Part shown: in pieces, positions 19,247 through 27,528 of the stretch
Position numbering within the stretch: position 1 is the first letter of the stretch
How the letters are laid out: each line of letters begins with the position of its first letter
DNA from: Mesorhizobium sp. WSM3626
GTDB lineage: Bacteria > Pseudomonadota > Alphaproteobacteria > Rhizobiales > Rhizobiaceae
Reading direction: 5' to 3'
Assembly: GCF_000513935.1 (NCBI RefSeq)
Contig: NZ_AZUY01000007.1
Location: 121,327-185,326 of the forward strand
DNA: 64,000 nucleotides
Position numbers and translations under genes: made by a program
Notes under the pieces: model-generated
Told to the model about the DNA's origin: nothing
What the model saw: the letters and a program-made list of their open reading frames with translations, nothing else
Database searches by the model: none

Positions 19247-20287
19247 TCAAGCCGCGTATGGCCTGGCTTTGGCCAGCCGCTGGATCCAGCGGAACGCATC
19301 GCGACGCAGGCGCGAGCCGATCTTCTCTCGGGAATTGACCCTGAGCAGCGTGTTCGTCGTGATCAGCTTTTTGGCCAGCCGTATCGACAGGTCGGGCTTG
19401 ATCCGTCCGGCCAGTTCGAGCGCATGCGGTTCGTCGAACAACTGGCCGGTCACGTTGAGCACGATCGCCAGTTCGAGTTCGATGCCGGTCATGCGGGCGG
19501 CATCGAGCAGGCGTTGCTCTGCTTTCGGCGACTGTAGCGCCCGTACGCCTTGCAGCACGTCGACACAAAGCTGCAGCCGGTGGAATTTATGCCCCCCTGC
19601 CGCATGCACGATGGCGATCGTCAAAAGGGCTGCCGGCGTGTCCGTCGCCTCGCCGTCAATGATGCCCAGCTCGCGAAAGCCCAGGGACAGGCGCCGCCGC
19701 ATGCCGGTATCGTGCACAAGGTCGCCATGCAGCTCGACCAGCAGGCTGGCGTTCTCCTTTTCCAGCCATTTGAACTCCTGCAGCTGGTAGGATTCGGCTT
19801 CGTTGCTGCCAAGCTCGAAGCCTGACGCCGCGATCACCTGGTTTGCCCGCGCAAGATTGGCGGGCTCGACGAGGATGTCGATGTCGGTGAACGGCCGGTC
19901 GGAAACGTTGCGGTAGAGTTTTCGCGCGAAGACCGGTCCCTTGACGATCCGCGCCGGAATGCTTTCCGCCGCCATCCCCTTCATGATGCGGTCGCCATGA
20001 TACTGCAGCAGCATCGATTGGCCGGTGGCGATCGTCGCCTTCTGGCGCAGATCATCCAGCTTGGATTGCAGGCCTGGATCTTCAGGCAGGCGCGCGTCGC
20101 CGCGCTCCCTGAGCTTACGCAGCATAATCGGCAGGACGCCGTGGAATTCGGCATTGTCGAGCAGCGCCGACAGTGCCTTCGCCGACAAATTGTCCTCGAC
20201 CGCCGCGACCTCCGGATCGGCCAAGCGCAGCAGCAGTCTTTCTTCTGCGAAGGTGAGGGAGGGCAGCATCAACCCGGGCAAATCCAT
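19247..20287 (-). CDS. Nucleotidyltransferase family protein (PF14907-type)
   Basis: A 346-residue protein with an N-terminal helical region and a nucleotidyltransferase core: PARIVKGPVFARKLYRNVS followed by RPFTDIDILVEPANLARAN, where the DxD pair would bind metal and NTP, and LLVELHGDLVHD. This arrangement is that of the NTP_transf_5 family. It faces the kinase gene tail to tail, only eight bases apart, and such proteins recur beside HprK-related kinase and lasso-B2 genes. That suggests nucleotidylation of a peptide or protein in the same pathway. Its target is unknown. Confidence 0.75.
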   Translation of the reverse strand: MDLPGLMLPSLTFAEERLLLRLADPEVAAVEDNLSAKALSALLDNAEFHGVLPIMLRKLRERGDARLPEDPGLQSKLDDLRQKATIATGQSMLLQYHGDRIMKGMAAESIPARIVKGPVFARKLYRNVSDRPFTDIDILVEPANLARANQVIAASGFELGSNEAESYQLQEFKWLEKENASLLVELHGDLVHDTGMRRRLSLGFRELGIIDGEATDTPAALLTIAIVHAAGGHKFHRLQLCVDVLQGVRALQSPKAEQRLLDAARMTGIELELAIVLNVTGQLFDEPHALELAGRIKPDLSIRLAKKLITTNTLLRVNSREKIGSRLRRDAFRWIQRLAKARPYAA

Positions 20288-20339
20288 GGCTAAGTGGATT
20301 GTCCAGAATGGTTGCAGAAAAGCGCGGCCGAAGCCAGCC

Positions 20340-21326
20340 TTATAGGCCCCAGCGCAGCGCGGCCGTGTGGACAGGTGCGTCCCACCAGCCCGTCAATTCG
20401 TCGTCGAGCAGGGTCAGCGTGATCGAGCAGCCGGCCATGTCGAGCGAGGTGACATAGGTGCCGACCAGCGAGCGGGTTACCGTCACGCCATGTTTCTCGA
20501 AAATCCGGCGAGCGCTGTTGTACATCAAATAGAGCTCCATCAGCGGCGTGCCGCCGAAACCGTTGACGAACAGCAGCGCCGGGCCTTTCGCCTTGCCATC
20601 CAGATCCCCAAGGATCGCGGCACAGATCTCCTGCGCGATCGCATCGGCGCTCTTCAAGGTGTCGCGGCGGCGGCCGGGCTCGCCATGGATACCGACGCCG
20701 AATTCCATCTCGCCATCGCCGATATCGAAGGTCGGTTTGCCGGCCGCCGGCACGGTGCCGCTGGTCAGCGCCACACCCATCGAGCGGGTCGCGTCGTTGA
20801 CTCGCTCGCCCAGTGCCTTCAACGCCGGCAACCCCAGCCCGTGCTCGGCAGCGGCACCGACGATCTTTTCCACCACCAGCGTGCCGGCGACGCCGCGCCG
20901 TCCGGTCGTATAGGACGAATTCTCGACAGCGACGTCGTCATTGGTCACCACCTGAAGCACGCCTTCCGACATTTCCGCCGCCATGTCGAAGTTCATCACG
21001 TCACCCTCATAGTTCTTGACGATGAACAGGCAGCCGGCGCCGGTGTCGACAGCTTGCGCGGCGGCCAGCATCTGGTCCGGCGTCGGCGAGGTGAACACCT
21101 GGCCGGGGCAGGCGGCGTCCAGCATGCCATGGCCGATAAAGCCGCCATGCAGCGGCTCGTGGCCGGAGCCGCCGCCGGAGATCAGCGCCACCTTGCCCGG
21201 CTTGAGCATCTTGCGGCGGATGAATTTGTGCTCCTCGCCAAGCACCAGGATGTCGGCATGAGCGGCCACGAAACCGTCGAGGCTCTCGGTCAGCACCGTG
21301 TCCACCGAGTTCATGAATTTCTTCAC
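20340..21326 (-). CDS. dhaK: Dihydroxyacetone kinase subunit DhaK (PTS-type)
   Basis: A 328-residue substrate-binding subunit. It contains ALISGGGSGHEPLHGGFIGH near residue 50, FIVKNYEGDVMNFDMAAEM and the GVGIHGEPGRRR motif, whose His forms the hemiaminal with dihydroxyacetone. It starts at GTG 21326, with GGAGGAG six bases upstream. It is the last gene of the long minus-strand operon. With DhaL and DhaM it forms the PEP-dependent kinase that converts dihydroxyacetone to dihydroxyacetone phosphate. A second, fused DhaK domain lies in the same operon at 24800. Confidence 0.9.
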   Translation of the reverse strand: MKKFMNSVDTVLTESLDGFVAAHADILVLGEEHKFIRRKMLKPGKVALISGGGSGHEPLHGGFIGHGMLDAACPGQVFTSPTPDQMLAAAQAVDTGAGCLFIVKNYEGDVMNFDMAAEMSEGVLQVVTNDDVAVENSSYTTGRRGVAGTLVVEKIVGAAAEHGLGLPALKALGERVNDATRSMGVALTSGTVPAAGKPTFDIGDGEMEFGVGIHGEPGRRRDTLKSADAIAQEICAAILGDLDGKAKGPALLFVNGFGGTPLMELYLMYNSARRIFEKHGVTVTRSLVGTYVTSLDMAGCSITLTLLDDELTGWWDAPVHTAALRWGL

Positions 21327-21366
21327 GGCCGTCTCCTCCCGAAATAGCCTGACATCAAGGGGTCAA

Positions 21367-21789
21367 TCAGCCACTCTTGCCGGTGATGCTGGCGACCTTC
21401 TGGATGAATTCGTTGATCGCGCGGTCGAGCGCCGCATTCTGTTTGTCGTCGCCGAAATCCGGCACGATGAGCGAAACGTGTCTTGTCTTGCGCGCGCCCG
21501 CGGCGATCGAGATCTTCCCTGGATGGGCCTGATGATAGGCGGCGAGAAACTGGTCCCGCTCGGCCTGGCTGAAATGGCAGACGGAAAAGATGGCGGGCAG
21601 ATGCTTCGACGGAATCGGGATCGAATAGGTGGGGCTCGAAATCTGCGTGACGAAACTGCGGTGCTTGCCAAGCGCGTCGGCAAGGCGCTGGCGCATGCCG
21701 GACGGGCGCTGGTCGATGACCTGTGACAGGATCGTCTTGTAGGCGCGGATCGCCTCTTCGGAACGGGGTTCGAGTTTGATATCGATCAT
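21367..21789 (-). CDS. Protein of unknown function in the dha operon
   Basis: A 140-residue soluble protein, probably real from its codon use, its tight packing (10 bases after the Enzyme I gene) and its place inside the operon. Visible features are an N-terminal helical part with RQRLADALGKHRSFVTQISS, resembling a helix-turn-helix, a central FSVCHFSQAERDQFLAAYHQAHPG, and HVSLIVPDFGDDKQNAALDRAI near the C-terminus. I do not recognise a family. It may be a small regulator of this pathway, but that is inference from the HTH-like stretch and position only. Confidence 0.7.
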   Translation of the reverse strand: MIDIKLEPRSEEAIRAYKTILSQVIDQRPSGMRQRLADALGKHRSFVTQISSPTYSIPIPSKHLPAIFSVCHFSQAERDQFLAAYHQAHPGKISIAAGARKTRHVSLIVPDFGDDKQNAALDRAINEFIQKVASITGKSG

Positions 21790-21798
21790 GCCTGCCGC

Positions 21799-23373
21799 CT
21801 AGACCGGGATGTCCGCGATGGCCGCCTTGGCCATGGCGAGTTGCGCCGGCGCGACCGAGAGATCGCGCAGGCCGACCTCCAGCAGCGACGGGATCGAGGC
21901 GGGGTCGCCGCCGGCATCCCCGCACAGGCTGACGGGAATCCCGGTTTCCCGTCCGAAGGCCGAGACCGAACCGATCAGCCTCAGCACCGCGGGATGACGA
22001 ACAGAATTCAGGTGGGCCACAGCGGCATTGTCGCGCGCGGCCGCCATCACATATTGCGTCAGATCGTTGGAACCGATCGACAGGAAGGCGACGCCGGCGA
22101 ACGCCTCCGGCGCGATGGCCACCGAAGGCACTTCGACCATGATGCCGAGCGGCGGCATCTCTTGCGCGATGCCGCGCGCGGCAAGGGCCGCCCTTTCCTC
22201 GGCGAACAGGGCAGCGGCGCGTTCATACTCTTCTGATGTGGCGATCATCGGAAACATGACTTTGAGATTGCCGTGTGGCGCGGCGCGCAGCAATGCCCTG
22301 ATTTGAACACGGAATATGTCGAGCCTGGCCAGCGACAGCCTGATGCCGCGCAAGCCAAGGAACGGATTGCCTTCCTCGACGGTGAAGCCCGGCACCGGCT
22401 TGTCGCCTCCGGCATCGACGGTACGGATCGTAACTGGTTTTTCGCCGGCCCATTCCAGCACTTTGCGATAGGCGCGATACTGGGTCTCTTCATCCGGCAG
22501 CGTCTTACCGAACAGGAATTCCGTGCGCATCAGGCCGACACCGTCGCAGGTTTCGATATCGATGGCGTCGACATCCCTGGGGTCGGCGATGTTGACCTGC
22601 ACCCGCACCGCGGTACCGTACTTCGTCGCCGCCGGCCGCGCCAGAAAGGTGCGCGCGTCGCCTTGGCGGGCGGTGAAGGCGGAGGATGCCTGCCGGAACG
22701 AGCCGATCTCCACAGCCGAGGGCGCCAGAACGATATTGCCGTGCTCGGCGTCGAGCAGCGCGATGCCGGCAACAGCGGTGAGCGGCTCGCGCAGACCCAC
22801 GACCATCGGCACGCCACGCGAGCGCGCCAGCATGGCGACGTGGCTGGCGGTGCTGCCTGCCTTCAGCGCGATGCCGCCGCCATGGCTCCAGTCGGTTTCG
22901 AGAAACCGCGTCGGCGCGATGTCCTCGCCGTGGAGGATGGCGCCCGCCGGTGCCGTGCTGCCACCGTCCTCGGTCAGGGCGCGCAGCACTTGGTCCCTGA
23001 TGTCGCGCAGGTCCGTGGCGCGGGCGCGGAAATAATCCTGGTCCGAGGCGTCGTAGCCGGCGATCTCGGCATCGAGTGCCTGCCGCCAGGCCGCGTCGGC
23101 GGGTTTTCCGGAAGCGATCGACGCGAAGGCCGGTCCGCTTAGCGCGTCGTCTTCCAGCATGGCGAGGTGGAATTCGAGTATGCCGGCGGCATCGCTGTCG
23201 GCGGTTTCGATCATGGCCACGAGCCGGTTCATCGCCGTGCCGATCGCTGCTTCCAGCGACATCTTCTCTTCCGCGGCGCTTGCCTTGCTCGCGTAGATGC
23301 TTGCAGGCCGGCCGAGGTCGAACAGAGGCCCCTCGGCATAGCCGGCCGAGGCAGAAACACCCTCAATGCGCAT
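21799..23373 (-). CDS. PTS Enzyme I (PEP-protein phosphotransferase)
   Basis: A protein of about 524 residues that autophosphorylates from PEP and passes phosphate to HPr. The start MRIEGVSASAGYAEGPLF aligns with the usual Enzyme I opening; in-frame codons extend to 23418. The phospho-His motif is KAGSTASHVAMLARS with His178. The PEP domain has GLMRTEFLFG, the TVDAGGDKPVPG strand and SLCGDAGGD with the active-site Cys. It lacks the GAF domain of PtsP. Length is slightly short of E. coli PtsI. Adjacent HPr and DhaM genes show that it feeds the dihydroxyacetone kinase; in E. coli these three parts are fused as DhaM. Confidence 0.9.
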   Translation of the reverse strand: MRIEGVSASAGYAEGPLFDLGRPASIYASKASAAEEKMSLEAAIGTAMNRLVAMIETADSDAAGILEFHLAMLEDDALSGPAFASIASGKPADAAWRQALDAEIAGYDASDQDYFRARATDLRDIRDQVLRALTEDGGSTAPAGAILHGEDIAPTRFLETDWSHGGGIALKAGSTASHVAMLARSRGVPMVVGLREPLTAVAGIALLDAEHGNIVLAPSAVEIGSFRQASSAFTARQGDARTFLARPAATKYGTAVRVQVNIADPRDVDAIDIETCDGVGLMRTEFLFGKTLPDEETQYRAYRKVLEWAGEKPVTIRTVDAGGDKPVPGFTVEEGNPFLGLRGIRLSLARLDIFRVQIRALLRAAPHGNLKVMFPMIATSEEYERAAALFAEERAALAARGIAQEMPPLGIMVEVPSVAIAPEAFAGVAFLSIGSNDLTQYVMAAARDNAAVAHLNSVRHPAVLRLIGSVSAFGRETGIPVSLCGDAGGDPASIPSLLEVGLRDLSVAPAQLAMAKAAIADIPV

Positions 23374-23414
23374 GGCCCGCATTCCCAGCGGGCCGGCCAA
23401 GGCATGCATCGGCC

Positions 23415-23717
23415 TCAAGCCGAGCGGACATGGCCGGCATCCTCGTCGAAATCGCGCTGCACCAGTTCGATCAGCGCGCGGACAGCATCATCGGCACCAT
23501 CGCCATTGGCCCTGATGTGCAGCACCGTGCCCTTCGGCGCCTTGGCCGCCATCACCTTGACGATGCTCTTGGCATCGAACCATGGGCCGTTGGCGGCAAG
23601 CGCAATTTCCACGTCGGCGGCAAAGCTCTTGGCCAGCTTGGTGAACTTCACCGAAGGACGCGCATGCAGGCCCACATCATGGGTGATCAGGACGGTCGCT
23701 TCAGCGGTTTCCGACAT
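23415..23717 (-). CDS. HPr-family phosphocarrier protein
   Basis: A 100-residue HPr. The phosphorylation motif GLHARPSVKFTKLA carries His18, and a FDAKSIVKVMAAKAPKGT stretch corresponds to the regulatory serine region. ATG 23717 gives the normal HPr N-terminus; a GTG at 23738, directly after the dhaM stop, would add seven residues. Its end lies 41 bases from the Enzyme I start. It relays phosphate from Enzyme I to DhaM. Rhizobia usually have NPr/PtsO-type carriers, so this copy is probably specialised for the dha operon. Confidence 0.9.
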   Translation of the reverse strand: MSETAEATVLITHDVGLHARPSVKFTKLAKSFAADVEIALAANGPWFDAKSIVKVMAAKAPKGTVLHIRANGDGADDAVRALIELVQRDFDEDAGHVRSA

Positions 23718-23738
23718 GTCTTCAAAAATCCCGTTCAC

Positions 23739-24128
23739 TCACGACGGCGACAATTCGTGCGCCGTCGCGACCACTTCCCGCAGCGAGGCGCCGCCGGATG
23801 CCTCGGTCGCCGCCATCACCGCGCCCTCGACGATCGGCGCGTTGCAGACGATGATTTTGTGCGCACGCGGCTCGCCGATCATCTCGACCGCCATTTCACT
23901 GTTGGTCTCGGCGCCGCCGAGATCGACAAGGACGGCAACGCCAGCTTCCGACCAGGCCCTGTCGATGGCGCCCATGATCGCCTCGACATTGGTGCCGAGC
24001 CCGCCATGGCCGTTTCCACCGCACCACGCAACCGGCACTTCGTCGCCCACCATCTGGCGTACCATGTCGGCCGTGCCCTCCGCGACCAGCGGCGAATGCG
24101 ACACGATCACGATCCCGACATTGCTCAT
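23739..24128 (-). CDS. dhaM: DhaM, EIIA-Man-like phosphotransferase subunit
   Basis: A 129-residue protein of the mannose-EIIA fold. The N-terminus is NVGIVIVSHSPLVAEGTADM with His11 as the expected phosphorylation site, followed by GLGTNVEAIMGAIDRAW, VAVLVDLGGAETNSEMA and NAPIVEGAVMAATEASGG. It covers only the first domain of E. coli DhaM; the HPr and Enzyme I parts are separate genes just downstream. Its ATG overlaps the dhaL stop (ATGA at 24125-24128). DhaM rephosphorylates the ADP bound to DhaL. Confidence 0.9.
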   Translation of the reverse strand: MSNVGIVIVSHSPLVAEGTADMVRQMVGDEVPVAWCGGNGHGGLGTNVEAIMGAIDRAWSEAGVAVLVDLGGAETNSEMAVEMIGEPRAHKIIVCNAPIVEGAVMAATEASGGASLREVVATAHELSPS

Positions 24129-24727
24129 GCTTTGTCCCCGATGATTTGCGCCACCGTGCGCACCAGCAGCGCGGTCGAGCGCGCGCCGGCATCCATATGG
24201 CCGATGGAGCGGTCGCCGAGGAACGAGGCACGGCCGCGCAGCGCCTTCATCGGGACGGTCGCTTCGGCGGCGGCGTCCGCGATGTCGGCTATTTCAGCCG
24301 CCGTTTTGCCCTTGGCCAGCGCGTCACGCACCGGCTGCAGCACATCGAGCATGGTTTTCTGTCCAACTTGTGACTTGCCGCGCGCGGCCACGGCTTCGAG
24401 CGCCTTGCCGAAGGCAGCCGTCAAATTGGCATGGTCGGGCTCCGCCGAAATCTCCTTGCCGAGCGCCATGAACAGCGTGCCGAAGAGCGGGCCGGAGGCA
24501 CCGCCCACCGTCATCACCAGCTTGGTGCCGATCGCCTTCAGGCCGTCGGGCAGCGGCTTTGCCGCGAACGCATCGGCCTCGGCGCGCACGGCTTCGAAGC
24601 CGCGCTTCATGTTCAGCCCATGGTCGCCGTCGCCGATCGCCTGGTCGAGCGCCGTCAATTCCTCGGCGTGAGCGGCAATCGTGTCCGCGGCCGCCGTGAT
24701 CAGCCTCGAAAGGTCCAGCGCCGTCAT
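24125..24727 (-). CDS. dhaL: Dihydroxyacetone kinase subunit DhaL (PTS-type)
   Basis: A 200-residue nucleotide-binding subunit. The motif LDQAIGDGDHGLNMKRGF near residue 30 supplies the aspartates that hold magnesium and ADP; KLVMTVGGASGPLFGTLF and GRASFLGDRSIGHMDAGARS follow in family order. Start ATG 24727 (MTALDLSRLITAA) begins the conserved part; the frame extends to 24796 without family sequence. It precedes dhaM with a four-base overlap. DhaL binds ADP as a cofactor that is phosphorylated by DhaM and passes phosphate to dihydroxyacetone on DhaK. Confidence 0.92.
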   Translation of the reverse strand: MTALDLSRLITAAADTIAAHAEELTALDQAIGDGDHGLNMKRGFEAVRAEADAFAAKPLPDGLKAIGTKLVMTVGGASGPLFGTLFMALGKEISAEPDHANLTAAFGKALEAVAARGKSQVGQKTMLDVLQPVRDALAKGKTAAEIADIADAAAEATVPMKALRGRASFLGDRSIGHMDAGARSTALLVRTVAQIIGDKA

Positions 24728-24799
24728 GTCGCCCGAATTCCCGGTTTCCACCTTGCCCGCAGTAGCGAAAGAACGGTCGTTCGACAACTGGTGCATGCG

Positions 24800-26443
24800 T
24801 CAGGCCGTGACAAGCAGCGTGGCGGCGGCCGCGAACACTTCGGCCACGGCATGGGCGCCGGGGTCGACCACGCCGTGCAATTTGGCGCCGACATAGGCGG
24901 ACCGTCCGGCCTTGGCCTTCCCCATCGCGGCGGTGGCCTCGGCGCCGCGCCGGGCCGCTATCGCGGCTTCCTCCAGGCCCGTGCCGTCGAGCGCCTTCAA
25001 GGCCGGCTCCAGCGCATCGACCATGGTGCGATCGCCCGGTTCGGCTCCGCCGTAGAAGGTCATTCGTTCAAGCCCGGCGAGCAGCCCCTTGGATAGCTTC
25101 GCACCGCTGTCCATGGCCTGCGCCGCCGCCGTGAAGAAGATCGACAGCAGCACGCCGCTGGAGCCACCCATCGAGGCGCTCAGGATGTCGCCCACCGCGC
25201 CAAGCGTTGCCGCCGGGCCGGCAAGCGGCAGCGTATCGAGCCGTTCGAGGATGCTGCGCGCGCCGGTCGCCACGGTCGAGCCGGTGTCGCCGTCGCCCGC
25301 CCTGGCGTCCAGTCCGTTCAATGTCGCTTCGAGTGAAATCAGCCTTTCGCAGACCGTGACGATCAAGCGCCTGGTGCCTGCATCCTGGCCGGCCTTGCGC
25401 GCCGCGCCTTGTCCGGCTGCCTTGGTCATAGGCACGACAGCAGGCGCAACGACCGGCTTTGCCGGCATCCAGGCATGCGGGCCGACTGCGGCCAGCAAAG
25501 CGGTTTCGCGCGCCGCATCGAGCTTGATCATCGACAGTGAGAAACCGTTCATGTTGAGCGCCGTCATCAGCGGCCCGGGGCCTATCGTCAGCTTGACGGT
25601 CTTGGCGAGCGGCGAGGCAAGCACCGCATTGGCGACCAGCGACATTTCAAGCGGTGGCACCGAGCCGAGATTGTTGATCAGCAAGGCATAGGTGGCCTTC
25701 GGGTCGAGCCGCGCCGCAAGGCGCTCCGCCATAACAGCCACCAGCCGGTCGGCGCTCTGCACCGCGATGCGCTCGACGCCGGGCTCGCCATGGATGCCAA
25801 GGCCGAGCTCGCCATCGTCGGCGCCGAACCTGTCTTCATGCGGCTGGCCTGGGATCGAACAGGACGACAGCGACATGCCGAGCGAGACGATATCCTTCGC
25901 AGCAGCACGCGCGGTTGACGCGATCTCGGCCAGATCGCGGCCGGCTTCCGACAGATGGCCTGATATCTTGTGCACGAACAATGTGCCGGCAACACCCCGC
26001 GGCTGGGCGATATCGGGCAGCGCGATGTCGTCGGCGACGATCACCATATCGACCCGGAAACCTTCGGCGCGCGCCTTCTCGGCCGCCAGGCCGAAATTGA
26101 GCCGGTCGCCGGTGTAGTTCTTGACGATCAGCAGGCAACCCGCAGGACCGGTGACCGCGCGAATGGCCGCCAGCACGGCCTCGACGCTCGGCGAGGCAAA
26201 GATTTCGCCCGAGACGGCAGCCGTCAGCATGCCCTTGCCGACAAAGCCGGCATGCGACGGCTCGTGCCCGGCGCCGCCACCGGAGACGACGGCAACCTTG
26301 GACTTGTCCCAATCGGCGCGCAGCACGACCTTGATCTCGGGATAGCCGTCGAGGCGCGCGAGGTCGCCTGAGCCAATGGTGCGCAACAATCCGTCCAGCG
26401 CCTCGGTGACGATCGTTTCCCTGCGGTTGAAAAAGTGCTTCAT
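24800..26443 (-). CDS. Fused ATP-type dihydroxyacetone kinase (DhaK-DhaL)
   Basis: A single-chain kinase of about 547 residues. Residues 1-330 form a DhaK domain (KVAVVSGGGAGHEPSHAGFV, LIVKNYTGDRLNFGLAAE and GLGIHGEPGVERI with the substrate-binding His). A linker rich in Ala and Lys leads to a DhaL domain from ~355 with LDARAGDGDTGSTVATGA and ASMGGSSGVLLSIFF. This layout is that of ATP-dependent enzymes such as Citrobacter DhaK. ATG 26443 starts the conserved sequence. Its presence beside a complete PTS-type kinase is unusual; the domain may prefer another triose or a tetrose instead of dihydroxyacetone. Confidence 0.9.
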   Translation of the reverse strand: MKHFFNRRETIVTEALDGLLRTIGSGDLARLDGYPEIKVVLRADWDKSKVAVVSGGGAGHEPSHAGFVGKGMLTAAVSGEIFASPSVEAVLAAIRAVTGPAGCLLIVKNYTGDRLNFGLAAEKARAEGFRVDMVIVADDIALPDIAQPRGVAGTLFVHKISGHLSEAGRDLAEIASTARAAAKDIVSLGMSLSSCSIPGQPHEDRFGADDGELGLGIHGEPGVERIAVQSADRLVAVMAERLAARLDPKATYALLINNLGSVPPLEMSLVANAVLASPLAKTVKLTIGPGPLMTALNMNGFSLSMIKLDAARETALLAAVGPHAWMPAKPVVAPAVVPMTKAAGQGAARKAGQDAGTRRLIVTVCERLISLEATLNGLDARAGDGDTGSTVATGARSILERLDTLPLAGPAATLGAVGDILSASMGGSSGVLLSIFFTAAAQAMDSGAKLSKGLLAGLERMTFYGGAEPGDRTMVDALEPALKALDGTGLEEAAIAARRGAEATAAMGKAKAGRSAYVGAKLHGVVDPGAHAVAEVFAAAATLLVTA

Positions 26444-26514
26444 CGAATTCGTCCCGTATTTCGCAATCGTCAATCAGAAGCCGGCATAACCTTGGCGGGG
26501 ATGCCGAAAATCAT

Positions 26515-27528
26515 TCACATCAGTCGTTGTCCGTCGGCGCCGAAATAGAGCGGCGACCGGTAACGGATTATCACTTTGTCGCCCTGCGCGAGATCGGTGT
26601 CGGGATCGGTCAGCGTCACCAGTTTCTTCGGCCCCACCGTCACATGCAGATGGTTCTGGTCGCCGAGATGCTCGACCCAGTCGACAACGCCGTCGGCATG
26701 GCCGTTCATGGCTTTCTCGATCGCCAGATGCTCGGTGCGTGCGCCGATCGTCTTTGTGCCGACCGGCGCGCCGCCGTCAGGCAGCAGCCCCGTCGGCAGG
26801 AGATTGATCGCGGGCTGGCCGAGCCGTGCCGCCACATGCAGGTTTGCCGGTTCGGAATAGATGGTTCGTGGTGAGCCGATCTGCACCAGCACGCCGTCGG
26901 CGAGAATGCCGATCCGATCGGCCATGGTCATGGCCTCGATCTGGTCGTGGGTGACGTAGAGCATGGTGGCGCCGAGTTCGGACTGGATGCGCTTCAGTTC
27001 GAGCCTGAGATCCGCGCGCAGCTTGGCGTCCAGCGACGACAGCGGCTCGTCCATCAGGTAGATGGACGGCTTGCGCACCAGCGCGCGGCCGATGGCGACG
27101 CGCTGCATTTCGCCGCCCGACAATTTCGTCGACCGGTTGGCAAGCTTGTGATGAATGCGCACCATCTTCGCCACCTCCTCGACTCGGCGCCGGATCTGGT
27201 CTTCCGGTATTTTCCGCGCCGGCGAGCGCAGGGGGAAGGCGAGGTTGTCGAACACCGACAAATGCGGATAGAGCGAATATTGCTGGAAGACGAAAGCGGT
27301 GTCGCGCTCGGCCGGCGACAGGTTCGTGGCATCGTGGCCGCCGATCTCGATCGTTCCGGCATCCGGCCGCTCCAGCCCGGCGATCAGCCGCAGCGTCGTC
27401 GTCTTCCCGGCGCCGGTCGGTCCGAGCAGCACGACGAATTCGCCGTCCGATATATGCAGGTCGAGACCGTTGACGGCGGTCTGCTCGCCAAAATTCTTGG
27501 TCACGCCCTTGATGCGCACATCAGCCAT
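26515..27528 (-). CDS. CUT1-family ABC transporter ATP-binding protein (first)
   Basis: A 337-residue UgpC/MalK-type ATPase. Walker A is GPTGAGKTTTLRLIAGLERP near residue 37, the signature is KLSGGEMQRVAIGRAL, Walker B YLMDEPLSSLDAKLRADL and the switch His is in YVTHDQIEAMTM. A C-terminal TOBE-type regulatory domain follows. GGAGAGTGCAGC precedes the ATG. It overlaps the end of the second ATPase gene by eight bases. The two ATPases probably form a heterodimer, as in the rhizobial glycerol transporter GlpS/GlpT. Confidence 0.9.
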   Translation of the reverse strand: MADVRIKGVTKNFGEQTAVNGLDLHISDGEFVVLLGPTGAGKTTTLRLIAGLERPDAGTIEIGGHDATNLSPAERDTAFVFQQYSLYPHLSVFDNLAFPLRSPARKIPEDQIRRRVEEVAKMVRIHHKLANRSTKLSGGEMQRVAIGRALVRKPSIYLMDEPLSSLDAKLRADLRLELKRIQSELGATMLYVTHDQIEAMTMADRIGILADGVLVQIGSPRTIYSEPANLHVAARLGQPAINLLPTGLLPDGGAPVGTKTIGARTEHLAIEKAMNGHADGVVDWVEHLGDQNHLHVTVGPKKLVTLTDPDTDLAQGDKVIIRYRSPLYFGADGQRLM

